Positions 34,836 through 44,025 of a stretch of DNA of 64,000 bases are shown piece by piece. The position numbers were made by a program, and so were the translations under genes. Numbering within the stretch: position 1 is the stretch's first letter; the number at the start of each line of letters is the position of its first letter. Below the pieces are notes generated by a model. The model was given only the letters and a program-made list of their open reading frames with translations, searched no databases and was not told the DNA's origin. Source of the stretch: Labilibacter marinus (GTDB lineage Bacteria; Bacteroidota; Bacteroidia; Bacteroidales; Marinilabiliaceae); NCBI RefSeq assembly GCF_001659685.2, contig NZ_LXYE02000016.1, forward strand, positions 62,001 to 126,000, given 5' to 3'.

Positions 34836-34868
34836 AAAGCTGTCGAATTTATTCGGTGGCTTTTTTTG
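34836..34868 (+). terminator. Intrinsic terminator of the ABC exporter gene
   Basis: AAAGCTGTCGAAT pairs with ATTCGGTGGCTTT with a few G-T pairs, followed by seven T residues. Confidence 0.78.
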
Positions 34869-34944
34869 TGGTTTAAACACTGGTACTAACATCTTATTTT
34901 AGTAGGAAATCGAAAATTATGTTCGATTATCAAAAAACTTTACA

Positions 34945-34952
34945 TACTTTTG
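34945..34952 (+). promoter_or_regulatory. -7 element for the first cobalamin riboswitch transcript
   Basis: TACTTTTG fits TAnnTTTG. TTCG lies 19 nt upstream as a weak -33. The riboswitch begins about 10 nt downstream. Confidence 0.5.
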
Positions 34953-34961
34953 ACAGCGTTT

Positions 34962-35126
34962 TGTGATTAACAAGGTATCCAATCTTGTTAATAAAGGGAA
35001 TTCGGTTAAAGTCCGAAACTGTACCCGCAGCTGTAAGCTCAACATGATGTTTAATACTACAAAAGCCACTATCATTTTTAATGATGGGAAGGCATATTAA
35101 ACAAAGAGCAAGTCAGAAGACCTACA
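34962..35126 (+). ncRNA. Cobalamin riboswitch (first copy)
   Basis: The conserved blocks of the adenosylcobalamin aptamer are in order: a P2-like stem TTAACAAG/CTTGTTAA, 'AAAGGGAATTCGG', 'AAGTCCGAAACTGTACCCGC', 'CTGTAAG', 'AAAAGCCACT', 'GATGGGAAGGC', and the B12-box end 'GTCAGAAGACCT' (35112-35123). It lies in the leader of a BtuB-type receptor gene, 83 nt before its ATG. When bound it should lower receptor expression, either by blocking translation or by a downstream hairpin. No clear terminator follows, which favours translational control. Confidence 0.93.
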
Positions 35127-35208
35127 AAACAAAGCTAGTACAATAATAAATTTCGGGTGAAGATTTTTATTGTAAACGATATTATTCAACAGTATTTAGA
35201 TTTTTTTG

Positions 35209-37488
35209 ATGACGCGAGTATTCGTTATTGCTTTTATGCAATTGTGTTTGTGTGCTAATGTTATATTGGCTCAGCAAGTTGTTTTAAATGGTCAGGTTAC
35301 CGATAATAATACAACTAAGGCTATTGTGTTTGCACATGTTTTTTTGGAAGGAACAGATTGCGCTTCGTATACACAAAAGGATGGTAAGTTTAAATGCGAT
35401 TTGCTAAAAGAAGGAACATACAATCTATGCGTAACTTGTATTGGTTATCATCCCATTAAACAGCAAGTAGAGCTAAAATGGGGGACAAATACTTACGATA
35501 TTGCTTTAACTCCTTCTGTAGAAAATCTTTCTCCCATTGTAATAACAGGAACAGGTACTAGGTATCGTATTGAGAATGTTCCGGTTCAAACAGAGATTAT
35601 TTCAAGCAAAAGCATTGAAGAAATGTCGGGTAGAAATGTAGAGGAGATCATAGCTAGCTTGTCTTCTTCATTCGACTACTCCAGCAGCTCTATGGGCTCC
35701 TATATTAAAATTAATGGTTTGGGTAAAGACTATGTTTTGGTGTTGGTAAATGGCAAACGCCTTACGGGAGGAATTGGAGGAAATGTAGATTTAAGTCGCA
35801 TAAATTCCGAAGATATTGAGCAAATTGAAATAGTGAAAGGAGCTTCCTCTACCTTGTATGGTTCCGATGCTATTTCGGGTGTTATCAATATCATCACTAA
35901 AAAGCCAAAGCAAAAGATTACGGTAACTAACAACACGCGTTATGGAGCTTATCAGGATTGGAAACAGCTAAATACTTTTAGTTACAATAAAGGAGATTGG
36001 TCCAGTAAAACGTCTTTTTCGTGGAAGCAAAATGATGGGTACCAACTCAATGATATGATGTATAATCATAAATGGGAGAGCAATAAGGATTTACCTTATC
36101 TGATTCGTACCTATGATATGCCGGTTAACAAAAAGAAATCTTACACGCTTATTCAAACGTTGGGTTATGATGTAAACAAAAAACTAAGCCTAAATAGTGA
36201 GTTTTCTATTTACGAAAAAACACTGTTCTTCCCTTTTTTAGGACGAATGCACAACCTGTATTATAATAATCTAGGAGCTTCTGTTGGTGGAAAATACAAA
36301 TTGAAGGAAAAAGACTTTATTGATTTTAGTATGGATTACGGTAATTACAAATATTACAATGAATATCCATACAAATATAACGAGCGCTATATTACTCCAG
36401 ATGGACTCGTTAGGGAGACTTATTATCCTGGCGATAGGTTTAAAAATTCAGAACAAAAAAACTTGGTTGTATTGGGCAAGGGCGTATTTCATATAAATGA
36501 TAAAAATACCCTAAGTGCAGGGCTTGAATATTTAGGCGATTTTCTGGAAGCTAAATATCGTTTGGTTCAGGATGAGGCTGAATCGCACACTGCTTCTTTG
36601 TTTGTACAAGATGAATATGAGCTGAATAAGAAAGTAACTTTAGTTGGTGGTGTTCGTGTCATCTACCATAATCAGTTCGGGGTAATTGCCACTCCTAAGA
36701 TTTCGGCCATGTACAAAACAGGTAAATTTACCCATAGAGCCACCTATGCAAATGGTTTTAAAAGTCCCACATTAAAGGAGTTGTATTATTATTACGAAAG
36801 CCAGCGAATGGGCATGCGTCGTTTATATCTGGGTAATGATGATTTAAAACCACAACAGTCGCATTATTATAATATCTCAACCGAGTATAAATACAAAAAA
36901 ATTAGGACTAACCTAAGCTTGTATGTCAACCGATTAAAAAATAAGATTGATTATAAAATCATTGAAACCAAGCCAGAGCATATTAGGCAAGGTATTGAAG
37001 AAACGAAATTCCGATATAATATTTCTGATGCGCAGAGTACCGGATTTGATTGGTCTATTAATGTTGGGTTAGCCAATGGTTTTTCTTTGGCAGGAGGATA
37101 TAGTTATGTGGATGCTCGCAATATAACAGAAGATATACGTTTAAATGGTATTTCGGAGCACAGTGCTACGCTAAAAGCGAGTTGGATAAAGAATTGGAAT
37201 ACCTACGGACTAAACATGAATCTTTCGGCCAATTATAAATCGGATAAGTTTTATTTAGAAGAAGACTTGGAACGTTATTACGCTGCTCCATATCAGCTAT
37301 GGAAGTTAACCACCAGTCATACTTTTAAAAAGTTTAAGGACTGCAATATGGTATTTATAGCAGGGGTGGATAATATTTTAGATTATGTGGATGATGCACC
37401 TTATGGTTCACATTATGGAACCTTGAATCCTGGGCGAAGCTTATTTGTTGGGCTCAATATAAAATTTACAAAGGGAGATAAAAAATAG
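35209..37488 (+). CDS. btuB: TonB-dependent receptor, BtuB-type corrinoid transporter
   Basis: The outer-membrane receptor (about 759 residues) should import B12 or related corrinoids. I start at the ATG 35209 rather than the TTG at 35206. A signal peptide ends near 'VILAQQ'. A carboxypeptidase-regulatory-like domain follows (about 25-105), then the TonB plug ('VPVQTEIISSKSIEEMSGRNVEEIIASL', 'IEQIEIVKGASSTLYGSDAISGVINIITKKP') and a 22-strand barrel ending 'GRSLFVGLNIKFTKGDKK'. The plug motifs match BtuB/FepA-like receptors. The B12 riboswitch in its leader is the main evidence for the ligand. An exported CbiK gene follows after a 416-nt gap. Confidence 0.93.
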   Translation: MTRVFVIAFMQLCLCANVILAQQVVLNGQVTDNNTTKAIVFAHVFLEGTDCASYTQKDGKFKCDLLKEGTYNLCVTCIGYHPIKQQVELKWGTNTYDIALTPSVENLSPIVITGTGTRYRIENVPVQTEIISSKSIEEMSGRNVEEIIASLSSSFDYSSSSMGSYIKINGLGKDYVLVLVNGKRLTGGIGGNVDLSRINSEDIEQIEIVKGASSTLYGSDAISGVINIITKKPKQKITVTNNTRYGAYQDWKQLNTFSYNKGDWSSKTSFSWKQNDGYQLNDMMYNHKWESNKDLPYLIRTYDMPVNKKKSYTLIQTLGYDVNKKLSLNSEFSIYEKTLFFPFLGRMHNLYYNNLGASVGGKYKLKEKDFIDFSMDYGNYKYYNEYPYKYNERYITPDGLVRETYYPGDRFKNSEQKNLVVLGKGVFHINDKNTLSAGLEYLGDFLEAKYRLVQDEAESHTASLFVQDEYELNKKVTLVGGVRVIYHNQFGVIATPKISAMYKTGKFTHRATYANGFKSPTLKELYYYYESQRMGMRRLYLGNDDLKPQQSHYYNISTEYKYKKIRTNLSLYVNRLKNKIDYKIIETKPEHIRQGIEETKFRYNISDAQSTGFDWSINVGLANGFSLAGGYSYVDARNITEDIRLNGISEHSATLKASWIKNWNTYGLNMNLSANYKSDKFYLEEDLERYYAAPYQLWKLTTSHTFKKFKDCNMVFIAGVDNILDYVDDAPYGSHYGTLNPGRSLFVGLNIKFTKGDKK

Positions 37489-37581
37489 ATTAATTAATCA
37501 ATAGGGGTCTAGGTTGCTAGATCATTAACAACAGTACAAATAAATGTTATTTACTGTACATCTTGTTTAGTATCGACATCA

Positions 37582-37613
37582 GTCATTGATCCAAAAAACA
37601 GGATTGAAATGAC
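37582..37613. repeat. REP-like inverted repeat
   Basis: GTCATTGATCC pairs with GGATTGAAATGAC (one bulge) around AAAAAACA. It has no T tract, so it is not a classic terminator. Confidence 0.55.
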
Positions 37614-37731
37614 GATTAAGAATTGTTTTTTGTTTGAACACTTTGAGGAACGAGAAGGTGTGAGTTTAAAACAATTTCAGTCATGAAACCTAGTTTTTTG
37701 AGTGAAATGGGTGCAGTCGACGGTCTTTGGG

Positions 37732-37775
37732 CTTACTTTTTTGACTGTAGAAAAAAGTAAGAGCCTTCACGGCTC
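37732..37775. repeat. Nested palindromes CTTACTTTTTT/AAAAAAGTAAG and GAGCC/GGCTC
   Basis: Two adjacent hairpins, the first an 11-bp perfect stem with an 8-nt loop. Resembles dispersed intergenic repeats of Bacteroidota. Confidence 0.5.
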
Positions 37776-37904
37776 GAGTGAAAAGAGAATGTGGACAATG
37801 TTGATTTCAGATAATAGATATTGCATTGATTAACAATCTATTTAAAACAAAATATTATTAAAATAACAGACAAATATTGACAATCAAACTAAAATTTTAA
37901 AAAG

Positions 37905-38840
37905 ATGAACTTAATTAAAAAAGCATTTTGCGTTTGCGGTGCAGCCGCACTAATGTTCACATCGTGTGAAAAGGACGATACTACTAAACCAATTACATTA
38001 GGAGATAAAGAAGGTATTTTATTAGTTACTTTTGGTTCTACTTATGAAGCTCCTCAAGCTACTTTTAATAATATGGATAAGGCCGCCAAAACCAAGTATG
38101 CTGGCGAAGAAATCCGTTGGGGATATACTTCTACAGATATCCTAAATAAGCTACGTAAAGGTTTAGGCGAAAACGGAATTCAAAAGGATAATGATACCCC
38201 TGAGGAAGCCATGACTCAAATGGTAAAAGATGGATATGCTAAATTTAATGTTCAATCCTTACATGTTATTCCGGGCGAAGAGTATGATGAGTTACTAGAG
38301 GCCAATGAAAAGGTTGAAAAAGAGTTTCCTGGAGTTGAGATTGTAGTAGGCAAACCTTTATTGGATAGCGATGAAGATATTAAAGTGGTGGCTAAAATAT
38401 TAGCCAATAAGTTTAATGATTTAGTAACTATGGGGCCAGTATTATTTATGGGGCACGGAACACCTCATGCCGCTGATGATAGGTACCTTAAGTTAGATGC
38501 AGAGCTAAAGAAGTTAAATGCTAACTTTTTTGTTGGTACGGTTGAAGGTATTGGTTTTGATGCGGGCACAACTTCAATTGGTGCCATTGTTACAAAACTA
38601 CAAGCTCTTACTCCACAACCAACAAGCGTTACTATTACTCCTTTAATGTCTATTGCAGGAGACCATGCCAATAACGATATGAATGGTAATACTGGCGAAA
38701 TCGATGTTAATGAGCAATCGTGGAGAGAACGATTAGTGGGAGCCGGTTACACTGTAAATAGTGTAATGAAAGGTTTAGGCGATTACGACGAAATCAACCA
38801 AATTTGGTTAAATCATTTAGAAGCAGTTAAAATCAAATAA
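37905..38840 (+). CDS. cbiK: Exported CbiK-family cobalt/tetrapyrrole chelatase (lipoprotein)
   Basis: The 311-residue protein belongs to the CbiK anaerobic cobaltochelatase family (ferrochelatase-like fold), whose classical role is to insert cobalt into sirohydrochlorin. Seen here: 'GILLVTFGSTYEAPQ' at the start of the fold, His120 in 'SLHVIPGEEYDEL', His184 in 'MGHGTPHA', Glu214 in 'GTVEGIG', and His254 in 'AGDHANND'. The last three correspond to the family's metal-binding His/Glu/His set, with an insert between the last two. The N-terminus is a lipoprotein signal with Cys21, so the enzyme lies outside the cytoplasm, like CbiK-P of Desulfovibrio. It follows a riboswitch-controlled btuB, and no sirohydrochlorin-pathway gene is present. 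A role in handling exogenous tetrapyrroles is inferred. Confidence 0.88.
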   Translation: MNLIKKAFCVCGAAALMFTSCEKDDTTKPITLGDKEGILLVTFGSTYEAPQATFNNMDKAAKTKYAGEEIRWGYTSTDILNKLRKGLGENGIQKDNDTPEEAMTQMVKDGYAKFNVQSLHVIPGEEYDELLEANEKVEKEFPGVEIVVGKPLLDSDEDIKVVAKILANKFNDLVTMGPVLFMGHGTPHAADDRYLKLDAELKKLNANFFVGTVEGIGFDAGTTSIGAIVTKLQALTPQPTSVTITPLMSIAGDHANNDMNGNTGEIDVNEQSWRERLVGAGYTVNSVMKGLGDYDEINQIWLNHLEAVKIK

Positions 38841-39188
38841 AATACATCCATAAACTAAAGCGGTTGAGCTTTATAGACAAACACTAATTAGATATTGCTA
38901 TATTTTTATTTCGAGATGTTATCCTCTTCTGGCTTTGGCCAGGAGGGGATTATTAACAGTTTTCTTGTTGTTTACCCACAGTTCTTCTGTAATGTAAAAG
39001 ATATTTCTAAGATTGGCAGCGCTAAAGCTTATCGTCTTTTTTATTAATAACTATCGTAATATTAGATAGAAGAGAAAAAAGTTTTTTTTAATGAAACAAG
39101 TATACGTTATGCCCGTAACAGTAGCAGTAATTTATAAAATTTATTCTGGCATTAGTTAGAATAATAAACCTTACAAAATAATAAACTA
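38841..39188. other. Intergenic region with a strong hairpin
   Basis: The 348-nt gap contains one good hairpin (38921-38950) likely to end the CbiK transcript. The rest is AT-rich leader for the acidic lipoprotein gene with no recognisable element. Confidence 0.5.
38921..38950 (+). terminator. Probable terminator hairpin after the CbiK-type gene
   Basis: ATCCTCTTCTGGC pairs with GGCCAGGAGGGGAT through 13 positions (three G-T pairs) around a 3-nt loop. The tract after it is only moderately T-rich. Confidence 0.6.
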
Positions 39189-40439
39189 ATGAAAAAACTA
39201 AGATTCCTACCAGCCTTATTTTTGGCAACTGTATGTACATTTACAGCATGTAAAGACGATGAGAAAAAAGAAAATGTCTATAGTGATTTAACCATTGAAG
39301 AGAATAAAAAAGAAATTGAAAATGAAGCTGTATCCTTGGTAAGTACCATGGGTGAGGTTACTGATTTACAAATTTATGATGTAATATCAAAACTATCTTC
39401 AAATATGGAAAATTCTTCTTTTATGGAAGAAGAAGGTGTAGTAGCTGGTATTAATATCGTTATAAACGAAATTGAGTCTGTAAAGTCAGCTCCGAAAACG
39501 ACTTTGCAATTGAAGTCTGTAGCCATGGAAGATGAAGATTCCCCATCTACTTTATTTGCAGAAAATTCAGGTATTTATACTTGGAATGGTGAAGACTGGG
39601 ATAAGGAAGAGTCTGCAACAGAATTAACATTTAAATTTAATGTTGAAGAGCAACCAGCAGTTGTAAGTATTAGTAAGTTTGAGTTTATAGCAACTTCTTC
39701 TCAAGTTGAAGATATAACTAACCTAGAGCTTCCTACTAATATTAAAATGAATGTTACTTTAACTGGAGTTGAATTATGTAGCTTTAGTTTAGAAGGTAAG
39801 TATAGTAGTGATGACATGCCAGAATCATTGGTTGAGAAAATTACTTTAGAAGGGTTTACGCATGAATCTTCGTTAAAAATTAATCAAGGATCTTCTATTA
39901 AGTCAGATATGTCATTTGATTATAATGGTACTATGATTTATGCTAATGGAGTTGAAGTAAATGGCGATATTACAGTTGAGGATATTGAGGGTACTGGTGA
40001 TCCTATGGAAGGGGTGGATATTCTTGAAAATGCGAATGTATACTTTCAGTTGGGTAATATTAAAGCAGATGCATCAGCAGATTTTGTTGGCATGCTTAAT
40101 GATATGGAAAAAGCAGGCAAGTCAATGGATGAAGAAATGACTGAAGATGCTCTTAATGCTATCATGATTGATATCTATAACAACAACATCAAAGCTTTTA
40201 TTAGATATGCTGATAGTAAAGAGGTAATTGCAAAGAGTGAGTTTTATCTTAAGACTATCGTTGATGATTTCTATGGAGATACATATACTTCAATGGATAT
40301 CAAGATGGTATTTGAAGATGGAACAAGTATTGATGATAGTTTCTTTGGCGAAGGTTTTGCTGACTTTATTACTGAGGCGAATGACATGATTAAGGAGTTA
40401 AATGAGAATTACGACTTAGAATTAGATCTTATCGAGTAA
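39189..40439 (+). CDS. Acidic lipoprotein of unknown family
   Basis: The 416-residue protein has a lipoprotein signal ending in 'FTACKDD' (Cys21). The mature part is rich in Asp and Glu. It begins with a helical segment ('EENKKEIENEAVSLVSTMGEVTDLQIYDVISKLSSNM'), then a beta-rich body with 'SGIYTWNGEDWDKEESATELTFKFNV' and 'SSIKSDMSFDYNGTMIYANG', and ends 'ELNENYDLELDLIE'. I recognise no named domain. Similar lipoproteins of about 400 residues occur in Bacteroidota as hypothetical proteins. A terminator follows, so it is separate from the TonB receptor downstream. It is probably surface- or periplasm-exposed. Confidence 0.7.
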   Translation: MKKLRFLPALFLATVCTFTACKDDEKKENVYSDLTIEENKKEIENEAVSLVSTMGEVTDLQIYDVISKLSSNMENSSFMEEEGVVAGINIVINEIESVKSAPKTTLQLKSVAMEDEDSPSTLFAENSGIYTWNGEDWDKEESATELTFKFNVEEQPAVVSISKFEFIATSSQVEDITNLELPTNIKMNVTLTGVELCSFSLEGKYSSDDMPESLVEKITLEGFTHESSLKINQGSSIKSDMSFDYNGTMIYANGVEVNGDITVEDIEGTGDPMEGVDILENANVYFQLGNIKADASADFVGMLNDMEKAGKSMDEEMTEDALNAIMIDIYNNNIKAFIRYADSKEVIAKSEFYLKTIVDDFYGDTYTSMDIKMVFEDGTSIDDSFFGEGFADFITEANDMIKELNENYDLELDLIE

Positions 40440-40461
40440 GTTTTAAAATGATTATAATTGC

Positions 40462-40501
40462 AAGAGTTGAAGAATAATAGTTTCTTCAACTCTTTTTTTT
40501 G
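40462..40501 (+). terminator. Intrinsic terminator
   Basis: AAGAGTTGAAGAA pairs with TTCTTCAACTCTT around a 7-nt loop and is followed by a long T run. Confidence 0.92.
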
Positions 40502-40515
40502 TTATTAAAGTTCCC

Positions 40516-42846
40516 ATGCTAAGTAGAATATTCATATTTACCATTCTTTTAATATCGCTTGCTCCGGCATGGTCGCAAACAAAAACATGGTGCGTTTCGG
40601 GTAAAGTCGTAGATAGTGAAAGTGGCGAAGGAATAGCTTTTGTGCATGTAGCAACTTCCGACCTGTTACAAGGAACAACATCAAATGAGCATGGTGCTTT
40701 TGAGTTATGCCTGCCTACTAGTGATAGTGTTACTATAAACTTTTTTCATACTGCTTTTCAAACACTAAAAATTAATTTAACACCATCTGAAACCAGTTTT
40801 GTTGAGGTAAAACTGGAAACAAAAAAGTACCTAACAGAAGAAGTCACCGTAAAAGGCCGCGGCCAATCTATGGTTAAAACTATTGTGCCTGGAAAAATTG
40901 AGCTTAAACAACAAGATATATTATTAACTCCTTCTGTACTTGGGACACCTGATCTGGTGCGTACCCTGCAGTTAATGCCAGGTATCCAATCTGTAAATGA
41001 AGGTAATTCTGGTATTTATGTAAGGGGTGGTTCTCCGGGGCATAATTATATTGTGTTCGATGATATTGAATTGATGAATCCTTCGCACTTAATGGGGATT
41101 TACTCTGTATTTAATCCTTTATTGGTTGATAAAGTGGAGTTTTATAAAGGGAATGCTCCTGTTCATCAATCCGAACGTTTGGCTTCCTCTATTATTGTAA
41201 CGTCAAAAAAACAAAAAGGTCAAGGCTATAACTGGTCTGGAAATTTGGGTAATATTTCATCTAATATTACTTATCAAGGATTATCTAAAAATAAAAAATG
41301 GTACGTTAACATAGGTTTTAGAAGAAGCTACTTAGAGTTAATTCAGGCATTGGCAGAACCTATTATTCAAGAAGAAGAAAATTACTTTAAGCGAAATAAG
41401 TTTAACTTCTTCGATTTTAATGGTAGGGTTCAATACCGTAGTGGTGGATCTACCGTTGCTTTATCGTGGTATAAAGGAAAAGATATTTTTCAATTTAATA
41501 ATTCCGGAAATGCTATTCAATTAAATAACGATTGGGGAAATGAAGGAATGGCTATTTCATGGAATTATATGTTTGATGAAAATTTATCCATGAAAAATAG
41601 CATCTCATATACTGGTTATAGTTCATCATTAAATGTTGATTTTATCGATCAGAATTTAACATTCAAAACGGACTATAATCACCTTCAGTTTAAAACCGAT
41701 TGGTTGTATCAGTATAACAGACATTTATTTAGATGGGGAGCATATGTTAAAAATAGAACTATTTCGCCGCAAGATTTAGATATTTCCTTAAATATTAGTT
41801 CAGGAACTTCTTATAATGCCTATGAGCATTTGTCTATCAAAGTACCATTTAGTGATCGTTATACCTTTTCTGAAAAATTTGATATGTATTTTGGAGCTGC
41901 TTTAGAGTATTATCATTTACTAAATGTAAAAAAGGAAAACCTGGCTAAGTCAGCTACGCTTACCGATGACAATGAGTATGATATATTGATGAATGGCGTT
42001 TTAATGGCTAATTATAATGTAAGTAAAACGCAATCTGTAAAAGCTTCGTATAGCTATATTTCGCAGAATATTCACCTAACATCAATAGCGTCTATTCCTT
42101 TGCCCTCGGATGTATGGATGCCAGCTACAAAAAAAGTACCCTCCGAACAAGGACATCAATTTACCCTAGGATATTTTAAAGAAGTAAGTAAATGGGGTTT
42201 GGAGTACGGCATTGAAGGATATGGAAAGTTTTCTAATAATGCTTTGATGTTGCGGGTTAATGTAGAGGGAGAAGAAGTGAATGATTTTGAGGATAATTTT
42301 TTTAATGGCAACAATAAAGCCTTTGGTTCTGAGTTTTCATTAAAAAAGAGTACCAATAAGCTAGATGCTAATGTTTCTTATACTTTAGGATGGGTAAAAC
42401 AAAGGTTTGATGAAATTAACCAAGGGGCATGGCACGATGCTAAATACGATAGGCGACATGATTTAAATATAATGTGTAGTTATCATCTTAATTCGAGGAT
42501 TGAACTAGGCGGTGTATTTGTGTATGCAACAGGAAATAAAGCTACGCTTCCTAAAGGTAGATATTGGATGATGGGCGATATTGCTAACGATTATGATGGA
42601 ATTAATAACTATCGTATGCCTGTATATCATCGCTTAGATTTATCTGTGAGTTATAAGTTAAAATCTAAGTTATTTCACGAGTCTGTTTTAAATTTTTCAT
42701 TAATAAATGCATTAAATAGGAGCAACCCATATTTTGTTTATTATAGTATTGAAGATGGAGAAGGAAGGTACGAATTAGATATTACTGCCCGTCAGGTTTC
42801 GTTGTTCCCAATACTACCTTCATTAAGTTGGAGATATAAATTTTAG
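40516..42846 (+). CDS. TonB-dependent receptor with carboxypeptidase-regulatory-like domain
   Basis: The 776-residue outer-membrane receptor has a signal peptide (to about residue 20, 'APAWSQT'). A CarboxypepD_reg-like domain spans about 25-105 ('VSGKVVDSESGEGIAFVHVAT'). The plug follows with 'LGTPDLVRTLQLMPGIQSVNEGNSGIYVRGGSPGHNYIVFDD' (quoted in part as seen in the frame), then a barrel ending 'LPSLSWRYKF', with the terminal Phe recognised by the BAM machinery. The plug type is the one commonly paired with DUF4249 lipoproteins, and such a gene follows after 2 nt. Substrate is unknown, though iron complexes are frequent for this group. Confidence 0.9.
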   Translation: MLSRIFIFTILLISLAPAWSQTKTWCVSGKVVDSESGEGIAFVHVATSDLLQGTTSNEHGAFELCLPTSDSVTINFFHTAFQTLKINLTPSETSFVEVKLETKKYLTEEVTVKGRGQSMVKTIVPGKIELKQQDILLTPSVLGTPDLVRTLQLMPGIQSVNEGNSGIYVRGGSPGHNYIVFDDIELMNPSHLMGIYSVFNPLLVDKVEFYKGNAPVHQSERLASSIIVTSKKQKGQGYNWSGNLGNISSNITYQGLSKNKKWYVNIGFRRSYLELIQALAEPIIQEEENYFKRNKFNFFDFNGRVQYRSGGSTVALSWYKGKDIFQFNNSGNAIQLNNDWGNEGMAISWNYMFDENLSMKNSISYTGYSSSLNVDFIDQNLTFKTDYNHLQFKTDWLYQYNRHLFRWGAYVKNRTISPQDLDISLNISSGTSYNAYEHLSIKVPFSDRYTFSEKFDMYFGAALEYYHLLNVKKENLAKSATLTDDNEYDILMNGVLMANYNVSKTQSVKASYSYISQNIHLTSIASIPLPSDVWMPATKKVPSEQGHQFTLGYFKEVSKWGLEYGIEGYGKFSNNALMLRVNVEGEEVNDFEDNFFNGNNKAFGSEFSLKKSTNKLDANVSYTLGWVKQRFDEINQGAWHDAKYDRRHDLNIMCSYHLNSRIELGGVFVYATGNKATLPKGRYWMMGDIANDYDGINNYRMPVYHRLDLSVSYKLKSKLFHESVLNFSLINALNRSNPYFVYYSIEDGEGRYELDITARQVSLFPILPSLSWRYKF

Positions 42847-42848
42847 TT

Positions 42849-43739
42849 ATGCGTATTATAATATTTGCTTTATTACTATTGCTGACTGTAAGTTGTTCTA
42901 AAAATATTGAGATAGAGCAGCCCTACTACGAACCCAAAATTGTGGTTGATGGATGGATAGCTGAGGGTGGTTTTGCAAATATATATTTAACCAAAAGCTC
43001 TCCGTTTTTAACTAATTACGATTCTGCCTCTATACGAGCTACCTTTGTTAATTATGCCAAGTTAACAGTATCCAATAGTAAGGGGCAATCAGAAATATTA
43101 ACTCTATTCCGAAAAGAGCAGTTCTTTCCTCCCTTTGTATATAAAACAACGCAACTAAGAGGCGAGGTTGGAGAAACATATCACCTAAAAATAGAGGTGG
43201 AAGGAAAAGTAATTACCAGTACTACCACCATTCCTGACTTGCCTAATGTTACTAATATTGTAACAGAAGAGGTATCTGATACTACCATGAATATTGAAGT
43301 AGAAGTGCAGGATGAGGCATCAATAAATAATTATTACTATTCAGAGATAAAAGTACAAAGTTGGGATTCTATTTTTCATCCTTCATCTTTGCCTTTAACG
43401 CGCGATACTGAGTTTAACGGAAAAGAAGGTTTAATTAGGATATACCGCAGTAGCCAACCCGATCCTTTAAATATTTATAACATCGAGAGCCATCGAAATT
43501 TACCCTTGTATGAGTTTTCTCAAAAGGATACAGCTTTTTTAAAGTTTTCATGTGTTGATGCATCCTCCTTTCATGTATTAAACGATATTTATTTAGATGG
43601 AGTAAATAGTTCAAACCCATTTGCCTTTGTAAATAAAAAAACTGGAACTAATATTTCTGGAGGAATAGGACGTTGGACCGGATTAGCAACAAAGTATTTT
43701 GTGATTTCGAAAGAAGATGTGGTGTGGTCAAATAGGTAG
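42849..43739 (+). CDS. DUF4249 family lipoprotein
   Basis: The 296-residue lipoprotein (signal ending 'LLLTVSCSKN', Cys16) shows the DUF4249 layout. 'YEPKIVVDGWIAEGGFANIYLTKSSPF' opens the first beta domain, 'GEVGETYHLKIEVEGKVITSTTTIP' follows, and a C-terminal part ends 'GIGRWTGLATKYFVIS'. These proteins partner the preceding type of TonB receptor, probably as a surface-exposed accessory or lid. The 2-nt spacing indicates translational coupling. It is slightly shorter than many members. Confidence 0.88.
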   Translation: MRIIIFALLLLLTVSCSKNIEIEQPYYEPKIVVDGWIAEGGFANIYLTKSSPFLTNYDSASIRATFVNYAKLTVSNSKGQSEILTLFRKEQFFPPFVYKTTQLRGEVGETYHLKIEVEGKVITSTTTIPDLPNVTNIVTEEVSDTTMNIEVEVQDEASINNYYYSEIKVQSWDSIFHPSSLPLTRDTEFNGKEGLIRIYRSSQPDPLNIYNIESHRNLPLYEFSQKDTAFLKFSCVDASSFHVLNDIYLDGVNSSNPFAFVNKKTGTNISGGIGRWTGLATKYFVISKEDVVWSNR

Positions 43740-43812
43740 TTGAGTGGCTATAATTTCATTTTACAGCTTGCTTATTTTTAATTAAAAGCCTTAAGTCTAA
43801 ACATAACGCCCA

Positions 43813-43870
43813 TCAGCTCTCCTCCTTTTAAAGGAGGAGTACCGCGAAGTATGAGTGGGGAGGTGGTTTA
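43813..43870. repeat. Dispersed repeat with CTCCTCCTTTTAAAGGAGGAG palindrome
   Basis: The perfect palindrome at 43819-43839 is followed by ACCGCGAAGT, ATGAGTGGGG and AGGTGGTTT. This arrangement resembles short dispersed repeats I associate with Bacteroidota intergenic DNA. It has no T tract on either side and does not look like a terminator. Confidence 0.55.
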
Positions 43871-44025
43871 AATACCTTTTTTATTATTTGTCTCCAATAA
43901 TTACCAACCTCAACATATCCTATGCGTTAATATTATATATTCAGTTCTGTTTTTTATAACCATATTCTTCTTTTTAAGTATAAATGGTGTAATTAAACAG
44001 AACATCATAAAACAACACCACACAT

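Larger units (their letters stand above)
37489..37904. other. Intergenic region with two REP-like palindromes
   Basis: This 416-nt gap separates btuB from the CbiK-type gene. It contains an inverted repeat at 37582-37613 (GTCATTGATCC/GGATTGAAATGAC) and a nested pair at 37732-37775 (CTTACTTTTTT/AAAAAAGTAAG, then GAGCC/GGCTC). Both kinds of palindrome look like dispersed repeats of this phylum. I see no second riboswitch, no gene and no clear promoter. Confidence 0.55.
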
